Assembly: GCF_016863175.1 (NCBI RefSeq)
Contig: NZ_BOOJ01000005.1
Coordinates: 1-64,000 of the forward strand
DNA: 64,000 bases
From: Paraplanobispora siamensis
GTDB taxonomy: Bacteria; Actinomycetota; Actinomycetes; Streptosporangiales; Streptosporangiaceae
Direction: 5' to 3'
A program made the position numbers and the translations under genes. Position 1 is the stretch's first letter; every line of letters begins with the position of its first letter. A model generated the notes under the pieces. The model was not told the DNA's origin. It made no database searches and worked only from the letters and a program-made list of their open reading frames with translations. This document shows positions 7,843 through 16,618 of this stretch, one piece after another.

Positions 7843-8957
7843 GGTTCAAGTAGACCAACCCCGCGGCCCGTCGTCACGGTTTTGCCGGCCCATTCCTCCA
7901 GCAGGGCGACGAACTCCCCCGCCTGCTCCGGCCAGTCGTAACGCCGCGACGCCTCGGCGTGCCCTCGCGCCCCCATCGCCGCGGCGGCCCCGGGATCCTC
8001 GCGCAGCCCCAGCACCGCCCCCACCGCCGCGTCCACGTCGCCGAAGGGCACGACGAGGCCGCACTCCGTCCCGCCTACGAGGGCGGCCGCGGCCGGGAGC
8101 GGGGTGGTGACCACCGGCACGCCCCTGGCCATGTACTCGACGACCTTGGCGGGCATCGCCTGCCGGTGGGCGGGGGTGTCGTGCAGGAGCGACAGGCCGG
8201 CCAGGGCGCCCTCGGCCATCCGGAGCGCGTGCCGGTTGGGGACGTACCCGTACCAGTCCAGCACGCCCTCCCGCTGCGCGTCCCGCAGCAGCGGCCGCAC
8301 CTCCTCGTCGGCGGCGCCGACGAGGTCCAGCCTGATCCCGTGCGGCAGCAGCCGCCGCGCCAGCTCGACCAGCTCCGCCGCGCCCCTGGCACGGGAGACG
8401 CGGCCCACGTAGATCACCCGGTTGCGGCCGGGGGCGGCGGGAAGGCGGCGGGGCACGTAGGTGGTGTTGGGCACCACGGGGTGGGGCAGGGCGAACCGCT
8501 CCCGGTGGGCCTCCTCGGCCAGGATCAGGTGCAGGCGGCGCTCGGCGCGGGCCTCGGCCCGGCGGACCAGCGCGGGCAGCGTCCGCCGCAGGACGGGCGG
8601 CAGCCCGGGATCGGCGGCGATCACGGCGGCGGTGTCCTCGTGCACGTCCCAGACGGTGGCCGGGCGGCGCCGGGGCAGCCGGGACAGCAGCTCGACGTCG
8701 TGGACGACCAGCAGGTCGGCGCCCTGGACCCCGCGCTTCAGCGCCCCGCGGGCGGCGTTGAGCGCGCGCCGCCGGTGGCGTCCCGTCGCCCGCGGCACGT
8801 CGACGGCCCGGATCCCCGGATCCGGGGTGACGTTGCAGTCGGTGAAGGGGGCGACGTAGGTGATGTCGTGCCCGGCCTCCAGGAGCGCCCGGATCTGCCG
8901 GTGCATGATCCGGGCATCTTCCGGGTGATGAACGATCGTCCCGACACATACCCGCAT
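7827..8957 (-). CDS. Glycosyltransferase family 4 (group 1)
   Basis: This 376-aa protein starts at the ATG at 8957, just before MRVCVGTIVHHPEDARI; longer starts add residues outside the fold. The N-terminal half has the HHPEDARI and HDVELL motifs of GT-B enzymes. The C-terminal nucleotide-sugar domain shows VIYVGRVSRARGAAEL, YGYVPN and MARGVPVVTT. It probably transfers a nucleotide-activated sugar to a cell-surface glycan. Its stop overlaps the decarboxylase-like gene. The donor is unknown. Confidence 0.88.
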   Translation of the reverse strand: MRVCVGTIVHHPEDARIMHRQIRALLEAGHDITYVAPFTDCNVTPDPGIRAVDVPRATGRHRRRALNAARGALKRGVQGADLLVVHDVELLSRLPRRRPATVWDVHEDTAAVIAADPGLPPVLRRTLPALVRRAEARAERRLHLILAEEAHRERFALPHPVVPNTTYVPRRLPAAPGRNRVIYVGRVSRARGAAELVELARRLLPHGIRLDLVGAADEEVRPLLRDAQREGVLDWYGYVPNRHALRMAEGALAGLSLLHDTPAHRQAMPAKVVEYMARGVPVVTTPLPAAAALVGGTECGLVVPFGDVDAAVGAVLGLREDPGAAAAMGARGHAEASRRYDWPEQAGEFVALLEEWAGKTVTTGRGVGLLEPWHAI

Positions 8958-9105
8958 GCGTGAACCTGCCTTCCGGAAGGGGTGCGGTTCAGCAGCGATG
9001 CTAGGTGTGAGCTGGCACGACGGGCGGAAGCGGAAGTGTCGCCCATATGAACGACTCCAGTCCTTTGAGGGGCATTCCACCCGCCGGACCCGCGGGCGGG
9101 CACGG

Positions 9106-10707
9106 TCACCGCGTGGATCGGCCGCCCGAGGACGGCCCGCCGGGGCAGGAGACGTCGCCGGCGGGCAGGACGCCCTCGGCCAGATAGCGGTTCACGAACC
9201 TGTCGACGCAGGCGTCGCGGGGGGAGAACAGCCCGCCGTACACGGTGTGGCGGAAGGCGCCCCGCAGGGTGACCATGCGGGAACCGGTCAGGGCCCGGTG
9301 CGCGGCCAGCTGCCCCCGGTGGACGGCGCCCGGGTCGCCGGTGGCGCCCACCATCAGGAGCGGGACGTCGTTGCGGACCTCGGTGGGCGGCTCGGCGGGG
9401 GAGACCGGCCAGAACGAGCAGGGGGTGAGGTTGCGGGTCAGCGGGCCGAACAGCGGCTCGTCGGCGCGGTGGGCCCGGATGTCGCGGTAGTAGGCCCGCG
9501 GGTCGCGGGAGGCCGCCCGGTCCGCGCACATGATCGCCGTCTGGACCGCGGTGGTCCCGTCGTCCGGGGCGGACAGGCCGCTCAGGACCGCCTCCAGGGT
9601 CGGGGTGGGGGTGACCGCACGCCCGCGTGCGGCATCGCGCAGGACCCGGACGTCGGCGGCGAAACCGGCGTAGGCCTGCGGGCTGTCCCCGGCGGTGATG
9701 TGGAACAGCGCCATGGGCAGCAGGCGGCTGTCGACCCGGTGACGGCCGACTCGCAGCGGGGCGCGGCCGGCCGCCCGGTTGATCCGGTTCACGGTGGCCA
9801 GCACCTCGGCCGTGGTGGAGCCCAGGCCGTGGCGGTCGTGGCGTGCGGCCGTCCAGGCCGCCCAGTCCTTCAGGAGCGCGTTCAGGGCCGGGCCCTGCGT
9901 CCGCGTCAGGTCGGGGCCGTAGCGGGCGGGGTCCAGGACGCTGTCGAGGACGACCCGGTCGACGTGGCGGGGGAACAGCTGGAGATAGACCGCGCCCAGG
10001 TAGGTGCCGTACGACGAGCCGAGATAGGAGATCCGCTGCTCGCCGAGGGCGGCCCGGACCACGTCCATGTCCCGGGCGGTGTTGCGGGTGGAGATGTGCG
10101 GCAGCACGTCCCGGTGCGCCGCGCAGCGCGAGGCCAGGTCCCTGGCCACCGCCGCGCTCCGCTCGAAGGTGCGCCGGTCCGGCCCGGCGGAGCCGACGGC
10201 GCCGGTGGGCCACCGGCAGTCCAGCGGGGTGCTGCGGCCGACGAACCGGGGGTCCATCCCGACCAGGTCGTAGCGGGCCGCGACAGCGGGCGCGGCCTGC
10301 TTGACCTGGAGCACGAGGGACATCGCGGGGACGCCCGGACCGCCGGGGTTGTACAGCAGCGTCCCTCGGCGCCGTCCGGGGTCGGCCGCCTTCAGCCGGG
10401 ACAGGACCACCGTGACGGTCCGCCCGTCCGGACGGGCGTAGTCCAGCGGCACGGTCACCTCGGCGCACTGGGCCTTCGCCTCGTCCAGCTCCTTGCCGGC
10501 GGCGTCGTCGGGACCGGTCCGGCAGCGGTGCCAGGTGATCTTCTGCTCCCGGAACCGCTCCAGCCCCCCGCCCCCGGCCGCCGCCCCGGTGACCGCCGGC
10601 ACGCCGTCCCCGCGGGCCGTCCCTGCGGAGGCGGGCGCGCCGATCACCGTCGCACCCGTCAGGGCCGCCACCGCGAGCCCGGCCGCGGCCACTGTCCGTC
10701 CACGCAT
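9106..10707 (-). CDS. Secreted alpha/beta-hydrolase, tripeptidyl aminopeptidase (SlpD/Tap) family
   Basis: The protein is 533 aa with a Sec-type signal peptide: an arginine-bearing N-terminus, a hydrophobic core at about residues 6-20, and likely cleavage after APASA (residue 28). Family motifs are YNPGGPG (119-125, oxyanion region), GSSYG with nucleophile S232, D458 in GATGDP and H487 in RHTVYGG. Known relatives are Streptomyces extracellular aminopeptidases that release N-terminal tripeptides. The start is supported by AAGGAG 5 nt upstream of the ATG. It is transcribed divergently from the two-component system. Confidence 0.9.
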   Translation of the reverse strand: MRGRTVAAAGLAVAALTGATVIGAPASAGTARGDGVPAVTGAAAGGGGLERFREQKITWHRCRTGPDDAAGKELDEAKAQCAEVTVPLDYARPDGRTVTVVLSRLKAADPGRRRGTLLYNPGGPGVPAMSLVLQVKQAAPAVAARYDLVGMDPRFVGRSTPLDCRWPTGAVGSAGPDRRTFERSAAVARDLASRCAAHRDVLPHISTRNTARDMDVVRAALGEQRISYLGSSYGTYLGAVYLQLFPRHVDRVVLDSVLDPARYGPDLTRTQGPALNALLKDWAAWTAARHDRHGLGSTTAEVLATVNRINRAAGRAPLRVGRHRVDSRLLPMALFHITAGDSPQAYAGFAADVRVLRDAARGRAVTPTPTLEAVLSGLSAPDDGTTAVQTAIMCADRAASRDPRAYYRDIRAHRADEPLFGPLTRNLTPCSFWPVSPAEPPTEVRNDVPLLMVGATGDPGAVHRGQLAAHRALTGSRMVTLRGAFRHTVYGGLFSPRDACVDRFVNRYLAEGVLPAGDVSCPGGPSSGGRSTR

Positions 10708-11003
10708 CGAATCTCCTTCTCGTACTGTCCGGAACGCGACCGGATCACGGGCCGCGCGACGACCCGTACGAAGCTAGGCGGCACGGCCGGCCCGGCGCGT
10801 CAGCCTCCGGTCGGGTTCGCCGGGCCCGCGCGCGTCCCCGGGCCTGCGCGGTGTGCCGCCGGCTATCACGCCTCTGATCAGCGCTTTCTCTTCGGAAGGG
10901 CGTGCCGCAGGAGGGGGAGACCTACGACTCCAGGGGGATGCGGCCCGGTTCCGCGCGGATCCGCGGCCCGCCCGGAACGCCGGGAGCCGACTATCTTGAC
11001 GCC
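10708..11003. other. Intergenic region between divergent genes
   Basis: This gap separates the minus-strand peptidase from the plus-strand sensor kinase unit. On the minus strand a TAGCTT hexamer (complement of 10771-10776) could be the peptidase -10. On the plus strand TATCTT at 10992-10997 is the clearest promoter element. The middle is GC-rich and has no ORF I can support. No riboswitch fold or repeat was recognised. Confidence 0.5.
10992..10997 (+). promoter_or_regulatory. Candidate -10 element (TATCTT) of a leaderless transcript
   Basis: TATCTT ends 6 nt before an ATG at 11004. This is the spacing expected when transcription starts at the A of the ATG. No ribosome binding site lies between them. 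No convincing -35 is seen. Confidence 0.5.
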
Positions 11004-11048
11004 ATGGTCCGAGCACACCGCCTCCCGCTCGTACGCGGCGGCGCATGA
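11004..11048 (+). CDS. Leader mini-ORF (14 aa) coupled to the sensor kinase
   Basis: ATG at 11004 opens a 14-codon frame reading MVRAHRLPLVRGGA and ending in TGA at 11046-11048. The stop overlaps the kinase ATG at 11045 as ATGA. The kinase start has no ribosome binding site of its own, so ribosomes finishing this mini-ORF could restart there. The mini-ORF itself sits 6 nt after a TATCTT hexamer, as in leaderless mRNAs. Three of 14 codons are arginine. Whether it senses anything is unknown. It could be chance, but three features agree: promoter spacing, ATGA overlap and absence of an SD. Confidence 0.45.
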   Translation: MVRAHRLPLVRGGA

Positions 11049-12325
11049 GGTACGCCGCCTTCGCCTCCGCGCAGACGACGCGGCGGGTACGGAGCCTGCT
11101 GCGGGAGGGCGCCCGGCTGCCGCCCGTGGTGTTCGACGCGCTGCTGGCCGTTGTGATCTTCTTTCTGGGCGTCGGCCTCAACGGCGCGGTCTACCAGGGT
11201 CCACCGGGACCCCTGATCCTGCACACGGCGCTGGCGGCGCCGCTGGCGTGGCGGCGCCGGGCGCCCCTGACGGTGTTCTGCGCGGTGGCCGGCGCGGCCT
11301 TCGCCCAGTGGCTGGCCGACATCCAGCTGCTGACCGACGCGGCGCTGCTGGTCGCCCTGTACACGGTGGCCGCGCACTCCACCTGGCGCCGCGCACTCGC
11401 CGCGGCGGCCGTCGTCGAGACCGGCATCCTGCTGGCCGCGGCGCGCTGGGCGGCCCCCCATGGCGGGTTCCTCACCAGCGTCGTCTTCCTGACGGCCGTG
11501 GCCGCGGCCGTCGCCGTCATCGGTGTGAACACCCGGATCAGGCGCGCCTACCTCGCCTCCCTGGAGGACCGCGCGGTCCGCCTGGAGCGCGAACGCGACC
11601 AGCGGGCCCGGCTCGCGGTCGCCGACGAACGGGCCCGCATCGCCCGCGAGATGCACGACATCGTCACCCACAACCTGTCCGTCATGGTCGCGCTCGCCGA
11701 CGGGGCGGTCTTCGCGCAGCAGCGCTCGCCCGACAGGGCCAGCGCCGCCATGCGCCAGATCTCCGGCACCGGGCGGCAGGCCCTCACCGACATGCGGCGC
11801 TCTCTGGGCGTCCTGCGGGCCGACGAGCCGGACGCGCTGCGCCACCCGATGCCCGGCATCGCACAGCTGGAGTCCCTCGCCGGACAGATGCGCGCGGCCG
11901 GGCTGGCGACCCGCCTCGACCTGGAGGGCGACCCCGCCCCCGTTCCCGCCGCCGCCCAGCTGACCGTCTACCGCCTGGTGCAGGAGGCCCTGACCAACAG
12001 CCTCAAGCACGCGCCGCCCGGCACCCGCGCCGAGGTCCGGGTCCGCTGCGCTCCCGGCGCGGTCACCGTCGAGGTCACCGACGACGGCCGTACGGCGCGA
12101 GCCGCCGATCCGCCGCCCGGACGCGGCCTCTCCGGCCTGCGGGAGCACATCTCCGGGCGCGGCGTCTCCGGCGAGGGGGAGCGGCCCCCGGGGCACGGCA
12201 TCGCCGGCATGCGCGAACGCGCCGCGGCGTACGGCGGGACCCTGGAGGCGGGGCCCCTGCCGGGACGCGGCTGGCGGGTCTCGGCCACCCTCGGCCTCGG
12301 CGCCGTCGCGGACGGTGCCGCGTGA
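11045..12325 (+). CDS. Two-component sensor histidine kinase (NarL-partner type)
   Basis: The protein is 426 aa. Four to five membrane segments fill about residues 25-160, followed by a linker and the HisKA_3 dimerisation helix with REMHD, phospho-acceptor H204. The ATPase domain has VQEALTNSLKHA (N-box) and a G-rich segment GRGLSGLREH. A partly repeated GxGxxGMRER segment near 365-395 looks like a duplicated G-box. It would sense a membrane or extracellular signal and phosphorylate the response regulator encoded next, whose GTG overlaps its TGA. Confidence 0.92.
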   Translation: MRYAAFASAQTTRRVRSLLREGARLPPVVFDALLAVVIFFLGVGLNGAVYQGPPGPLILHTALAAPLAWRRRAPLTVFCAVAGAAFAQWLADIQLLTDAALLVALYTVAAHSTWRRALAAAAVVETGILLAAARWAAPHGGFLTSVVFLTAVAAAVAVIGVNTRIRRAYLASLEDRAVRLERERDQRARLAVADERARIAREMHDIVTHNLSVMVALADGAVFAQQRSPDRASAAMRQISGTGRQALTDMRRSLGVLRADEPDALRHPMPGIAQLESLAGQMRAAGLATRLDLEGDPAPVPAAAQLTVYRLVQEALTNSLKHAPPGTRAEVRVRCAPGAVTVEVTDDGRTARAADPPPGRGLSGLREHISGRGVSGEGERPPGHGIAGMRERAAAYGGTLEAGPLPGRGWRVSATLGLGAVADGAA

Positions 12326-12984
12326 CGATCCGCATCCTGCTCGCCGACGACGAGCCCCTGCTCCGCATGGCGTTCACCATGGTCATCGAGGCCCAGCCGG
12401 ACATGGAGGCGGTCGGCGAGGCCGGCGACGGGGCCGAGGCCGTACGGCTCGCCCGGCGGCTGCGCCCCGACGTCGTCCTGATGGACGTGCGCATGCCCGG
12501 AACCGACGGGATCGAGGCGACCGGCCGGATCGTCCGGGACTGCCGGCGGACCCGTGTCCTGATCCTCACCACCTTCGACCTCGACGAGTACGCCTTCGCC
12601 GGGCTGCGCGCCGGGGCCTCCGGCTTCCTGCTCAAGAACGCCCTGCCCGAGGAGCTGCTGGCGGCGATCCGGAACGTCGCCGCCGGCGACGCCGTGGTCT
12701 CCCCGCGGGTCACCCGCCGCCTGCTGGAGACCTTCGCCCACCAGCTCCCCACCGGAGCCGCCCCGGCCGGTGACGGGCGGCTGGAGCGGCTCACGGCCCG
12801 CGAGCGGGAGGTGCTCGTCGAGGTGGCCCGCGGCCTGTCCAACGCCGAGATCGCCGCCGAGCTGCATCTCGCGGAGGCCACCGTGAAGACGCATCTGGGC
12901 CGGATCCTGCTGAAGCTGGGCCTGCGCGACCGGGTGCAGGCCGTGGTCTTCGCCTACGAGAACCGGCTCATCCGCCCGGCGTGA
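12322..12984 (+). CDS. NarL/LuxR-family response regulator
   Basis: The 220-aa protein has a receiver domain with acidic pocket LADDEP (residues 7-12) and phospho-acceptor D55 in LMDVRMPG, plus Lys in LLKNA. A C-terminal LuxR helix-turn-helix spans about 155-215 (LTAREREVL ... GLSNAEIAAELHLAEATVKTH). The GTG start at 12322 overlaps the kinase stop by 4 nt (GTGA), so the pair is an operon. Its targets are unknown; the divergent secreted peptidase is a reasonable candidate. Confidence 0.93.
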   Translation: MTIRILLADDEPLLRMAFTMVIEAQPDMEAVGEAGDGAEAVRLARRLRPDVVLMDVRMPGTDGIEATGRIVRDCRRTRVLILTTFDLDEYAFAGLRAGASGFLLKNALPEELLAAIRNVAAGDAVVSPRVTRRLLETFAHQLPTGAAPAGDGRLERLTAREREVLVEVARGLSNAEIAAELHLAEATVKTHLGRILLKLGLRDRVQAVVFAYENRLIRPA

Positions 12985-13002
12985 GGGGCGGCGGGACGCG
13001 CC

Positions 13003-14634
13003 CTACCGGAAGGAGCGCGGCCCTTCTCCGAACGGGGGGACGGCCGCGGACGCCTGGGTCGAGGACGTCTGAGCGGGGGACGCCTGGATCGAGGATGTCT
13101 GGGTCGAGGACGTCTGCGCGGAGGATTCGGAGGGGCGCCGGTAGAGCCAGACCAGGCGGGGTTCCAGCAGCCATTTGAAGAGCGTGCGGGTCTCCGGCAG
13201 GCACAGCACTATGGCCAGCGCCACCGAGCTCGACATGATGGCCATCACGCCCAGCGGCCCGTGCAGCCAGGAGAAGCTCAGCCAGCCCTGGTCCTTGGCG
13301 ATGAGCACCACGACGCCGTGGAGCAGGTAGGCGTAGAGCGTGCGGGTGCCCAGGTCGGAGAACCAGGTCTCGCGGCGGGGCACCAGGGCCAGCAGCGCGA
13401 ACGTCAGGATCAGGGCCGCCACCAGGATGGCCCCGCGCACGCCGAGCCCGATCCACCAGTCGGCGCCCATCTTCTTGAAGCTGTAGCGGAAGTAGACCGG
13501 CTTGAGGCTGACGTGCGGGGCGATGAAGATCGCCACGGCCGCGGCGCCCGCCACCACGACGCCCGAGGTGATCCGTACCCAGAGCGGCTTGAGCAGGTCG
13601 AAGTGCTCGGGCTTGAGCATCATGCCCAGCACGTAGAACGGGAGCAGGCCGAAGAAGCGGTCGAGGCTGAAGTCGCCGGAGATCTCCGAGAACCCGGCCA
13701 TCATGTAGATGACCACCGCGACCAGCAGCGGTTGCCGCATCCGGGTCCATATGGGCGAGGAGATCCGCCACAGCACCAGGGCCAGCAGATACCAGTTCAG
13801 CCAGGCCGGGTCGATGATCGTGAGCGTCCACTTCTGGCCCAGCCCGTAGCGGAGCAGCGCGTAGCCGATCTCCACGATCACGTACGGCACCAGCATGGTG
13901 TCGACGAGCTTGTTGATCTTCGCGTTGGAGTTCCAGAAGTTCCGGCCCAGATAGCCGCTGATCAGCACGAACGCCGGCATGTGGAAGGTGTAGATGAACA
14001 GGTACGCGGACTTGGCCGAGTGCGTGTCCAGCGTGGGCACCAGCGAGTGCCCGGCCACCACCAGGGCGATCAGGACGAACTTCACGTTGTCGAGGTACGG
14101 CTCGCGCTTCTTCGTGACGGGGGGAGCCGGGGGCTCCTCCTCGGGAAGACGGCCGTCACCGGAGGGCTGCTCCGGCCCGTGCGACGCGGTCCGGGGAGCG
14201 GCCGCCGCCTGCCACTCCTGGTTGCTCTCCCAGTAGGAGAAGGGCCTGTCGCCGGACGGCGCCGGTCCGGGTGCGGGCTGCGGGGCCGGGAGCCTGCCGA
14301 GATCCAGCGGACCGGACGGCTGGGGCTCCTGGTAGGGCGGGTATCCCCACGCGGTGACCTCGCCCGGGGCCTCCTCCTCGCGCCGTCTGCGGCCGCGCCC
14401 GGAGACCGTCGGCCCGGAGCCGGGCAGCTCCGGCCACGAGGGCTGGGGCCCGGAGGAGTGAGCGGGCTCGGGCGGGTCCGGCCACGAAGGATGGGATCCG
14501 GGCTGCACCGGCTCGGGCATCGGCCACGGGGCGGGCTTCCGGCCCTGCCGGTCGGCGGACCAGCCGGAGACGCCGCCGGGGGCGTCGTCGCCGTTGGATG
14601 CCGGAACCGGGAAGGGGGATCGGGTGTCGCTCAC
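13003..14634 (-). CDS. Acyltransferase family 3 membrane protein
   Basis: The protein is 543 aa. The first about 165 residues are a proline/tryptophan-rich, probably disordered cytoplasmic region. Residue about 170 (KREPYLDNVKFVLI) begins the acyltransferase-3 domain, with ten or so membrane segments and the family VAGHSL motif holding the catalytic-region histidine. Related proteins acetylate or acylate surface polysaccharides or lipids. The C-terminus is a low-complexity Ser/Thr/Gln tail made of short QTSSTQ/QASPAQ repeats. The GTG start at 14634 has no clear ribosome binding site. It lies downstream of, and in the same direction as, the LCP gene. Confidence 0.88.
   Translation of the reverse strand: MSDTRSPFPVPASNGDDAPGGVSGWSADRQGRKPAPWPMPEPVQPGSHPSWPDPPEPAHSSGPQPSWPELPGSGPTVSGRGRRRREEEAPGEVTAWGYPPYQEPQPSGPLDLGRLPAPQPAPGPAPSGDRPFSYWESNQEWQAAAAPRTASHGPEQPSGDGRLPEEEPPAPPVTKKREPYLDNVKFVLIALVVAGHSLVPTLDTHSAKSAYLFIYTFHMPAFVLISGYLGRNFWNSNAKINKLVDTMLVPYVIVEIGYALLRYGLGQKWTLTIIDPAWLNWYLLALVLWRISSPIWTRMRQPLLVAVVIYMMAGFSEISGDFSLDRFFGLLPFYVLGMMLKPEHFDLLKPLWVRITSGVVVAGAAAVAIFIAPHVSLKPVYFRYSFKKMGADWWIGLGVRGAILVAALILTFALLALVPRRETWFSDLGTRTLYAYLLHGVVVLIAKDQGWLSFSWLHGPLGVMAIMSSSVALAIVLCLPETRTLFKWLLEPRLVWLYRRPSESSAQTSSTQTSSIQASPAQTSSTQASAAVPPFGEGPRSFR
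13049..13122 (-). repeat. Short degenerate repeats encoding a Ser/Thr/Gln tail
   Basis: Units of about 15-30 bp containing GACGCCTGG(G/A)TCGAGGA recur here and encode QTSST/QASPA-type repeats at the acyltransferase C-terminus. It looks like a replication-slippage region. Confidence 0.5.
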
Positions 14635-14856
14635 GAGGGGAATGCTCAGCTATCTGTCGGAGACGGGACAGGCGTCGGACACACTGGCGAAGATCCCCGG
14701 GGCGCGGCCGTGTGGGACTCGCCTCACCGACCTGCCCACCCTAAACCGCTTACGCACCACCTGTCGCACAGGCCGAGATGTTTGAACGGGTTAGCGGGAA
14801 ATTGTGACTCTTCGATTCCACGGGACGCCCGGAGCGGCCCGCGGCGCCGGAACCCG

Positions 14857-16446
14857 TCACTGGCAGGGGTTGGTCGTGTGGTCGATGACCTTGTCCTTGA
14901 GCGAGGTGGGGATGCTGGGCACCCGCACGCCCTTCCAGTCGGCGCCGATGACCAGCTGGACGACCGGGCCGGTGAGGGTCGAGGCCGTCGCGGGCGCGGC
15001 GGGGTAGGGGGTGATGTCGCTGGGCTTCGTCTTGCCCGCGGCCGGGGTGAGCCGCTCGCCGGAGAGCCGGGCGGTCAGGGTGTCGGCGTGGACGGTCCCG
15101 TCGGTGGCGTCCTTCTTGGCGTAGCGCACGCTCGTGGCGGGCACGGGGCCGCCGCCGGCCGCGGAGGCGTTGCCGACGTGGGTCACCACGAAGCCCTGGG
15201 CGGCCAGCTTGCCGGCGACCTCCGTGGCCAGGCCGGGCTTGCCGGTGCCGTTGATGACCTGGACCCGGACCTGCTCGTTCTTCACGGTCGGCCGCGCCGG
15301 GGCGCTGGCGCTGGCCTTGGGGGCGGGGGTCACCTCGACGTCGGTGCGGATCGCCTCGAACAGCTCGTTGGCCTCGGGCTGCTTCCACTCGACCTGCGCG
15401 GGCTTGGGCTCGTACGGCTTCCAGGGCACGGTGACCGACGTCATGCTCTTCTCGGTCAGCGACCCGGCGCTGCGGGCGATCTCCAGGATCCGCCCGGTGT
15501 CGAGGTTGCGGTCCATCGTCACCGAGGCGGTGGCCGCCTTCAGGAAGTCGTTCAGCTTGCCGAGGTCGGTCAGCAGGGAGGAGCTGGTGGCCTGCTTCAT
15601 CACCTGGGTCATGAAGACCTGCTGCCGCTTGATCCGGTCGGTGTCGCTGCCGTCGCCGAGCGCGTAGCGGGCGCGCACGTAGGCCAGGGCGGTCTCGCCC
15701 TTGACGATCTGCTTGCCCTTCTTCAGGTCGAGCTTGGCCTTCTTGTCGTAGACGTCCTTGGGCAGGCAGATCTCGACGCCGCCGAGGGCGTCGACGATGC
15801 CCTTGAACCCGGCGAAGTCGACCTTGACGAAGTGGTTGATGTGGATCTGGGTCAGCGTCTCGATCGTCTTCCACGTACAGGCGATGCCGCCGTCGTTGAA
15901 GGTCGAGTTGATCTGCTTGAGGCCGGCCGGGATGATCGCCCCGGTCTTGGGGTTCTTGCACTCGGGGGCCTGGACCATCGAGTCACGCGGGAAGCTGACC
16001 AGGGTGACCTTGTCGCGGTTCGGCGAGACGTGCAGCAGGATGATCGTGTCGGTCCGCTCGCCCTGCCCCTGCATGTGCTGGCCGTACCTCTTGTTGGCGT
16101 CGCCCTCGCGGCTGTCGGATCCGACCAGGAGCACGTTGAGCGCGCCGGTCTCGGGCGGGCGGTTGGCGCCGAGGTCCTTCTCGACGTCCTGGCGCTTGAT
16201 GTTGCCTTCGATGTCCCGGTAGAACTTGTAGCCCGCCAGCGTGCCGACCACCAGGACGCCGGTCATCACGATGCTGACCCATCCGCCCGCGCTGATCGCG
16301 CTCTTGCGCTTGCCGCCGCGGGGCCGCCTGACACTCGGCTGTGTCGCCGGAGGCTCGTCGTCGCCCGCACGCCGCAGGGCCCTGCGTCCCGGATCGGTCG
16401 GTTCGACCCGGCGGTCCTTCACGGCGACATGCCGGTGGTCGCTCAT
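14857..16446 (-). CDS. LytR-CpsA-Psr (LCP) family cell-wall glycopolymer ligase with LytR_C domain
   Basis: The protein is 529 aa: a cytoplasmic basic N-terminus (1-48), one membrane anchor (about 52-74), an LCP domain (about 100-300) with NVLLVGSDSR, RTDTIILLHV, SFPRDS and AYVRARYALGDGSDTDR, and a C-terminal LytR_C domain (about 390-480, VQVINGTGKPGLA). LCP enzymes transfer undecaprenyl-linked glycopolymers to peptidoglycan or other cell-wall acceptors outside the membrane. Arginines in SFPRDS and in YVRAR match the pyrophosphate-binding residues of the family. The start has GGAG 5 nt upstream and overlaps the stop of a mini-ORF. Confidence 0.94.
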   Translation of the reverse strand: MSDHRHVAVKDRRVEPTDPGRRALRRAGDDEPPATQPSVRRPRGGKRKSAISAGGWVSIVMTGVLVVGTLAGYKFYRDIEGNIKRQDVEKDLGANRPPETGALNVLLVGSDSREGDANKRYGQHMQGQGERTDTIILLHVSPNRDKVTLVSFPRDSMVQAPECKNPKTGAIIPAGLKQINSTFNDGGIACTWKTIETLTQIHINHFVKVDFAGFKGIVDALGGVEICLPKDVYDKKAKLDLKKGKQIVKGETALAYVRARYALGDGSDTDRIKRQQVFMTQVMKQATSSSLLTDLGKLNDFLKAATASVTMDRNLDTGRILEIARSAGSLTEKSMTSVTVPWKPYEPKPAQVEWKQPEANELFEAIRTDVEVTPAPKASASAPARPTVKNEQVRVQVINGTGKPGLATEVAGKLAAQGFVVTHVGNASAAGGGPVPATSVRYAKKDATDGTVHADTLTARLSGERLTPAAGKTKPSDITPYPAAPATASTLTGPVVQLVIGADWKGVRVPSIPTSLKDKVIDHTTNPCQ

Positions 16447-16496
16447 GCGATCTCCTCGCTTGGCGGCAACACGCTGCGCTGGTTCAGCTGGCTCAT
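16443..16496 (-). CDS. Mini-ORF (17 aa) overlapping the LCP start
   Basis: On the minus strand ATG at 16496 opens a frame reading MSQLNQRSVLPPSEEIA, whose TGA overlaps the LCP ATG as ATGA. A TACTCT hexamer lies 9 nt upstream of the ATG. An in-frame GTG seven codons earlier could extend it. Unlike the kinase case, the LCP gene has its own GGAG site inside this mini-ORF, so coupling is less certain. Confidence 0.3.
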   Translation of the reverse strand: MSQLNQRSVLPPSEEIA

Positions 16497-16618
16497 TGCG
16501 CCCAAAGAGTAGGTCACGTGGCGAGTGCGGGGAGCCGTGATGAACGGAATTTGGTCATGACCGCCCCCTGCTGCCGTCGTGATAATCCGGTCGCCCAGCA
16601 TACTCAAATTCGGACATT

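Noticed and set aside
8956-12984. A 1342-codon open frame on the plus strand
   Set aside because: Only its end (12322-12984) is the response regulator. The rest is an open frame opposite or offset to real genes, caused by high GC third-position bias, and contains no domain motif.
13261-16512. A 1083-codon plus-strand open frame
   Set aside because: It lies antisense to the acyltransferase and LCP genes, which carry clear motifs; its translation is Arg/Gly/His-rich without structure.
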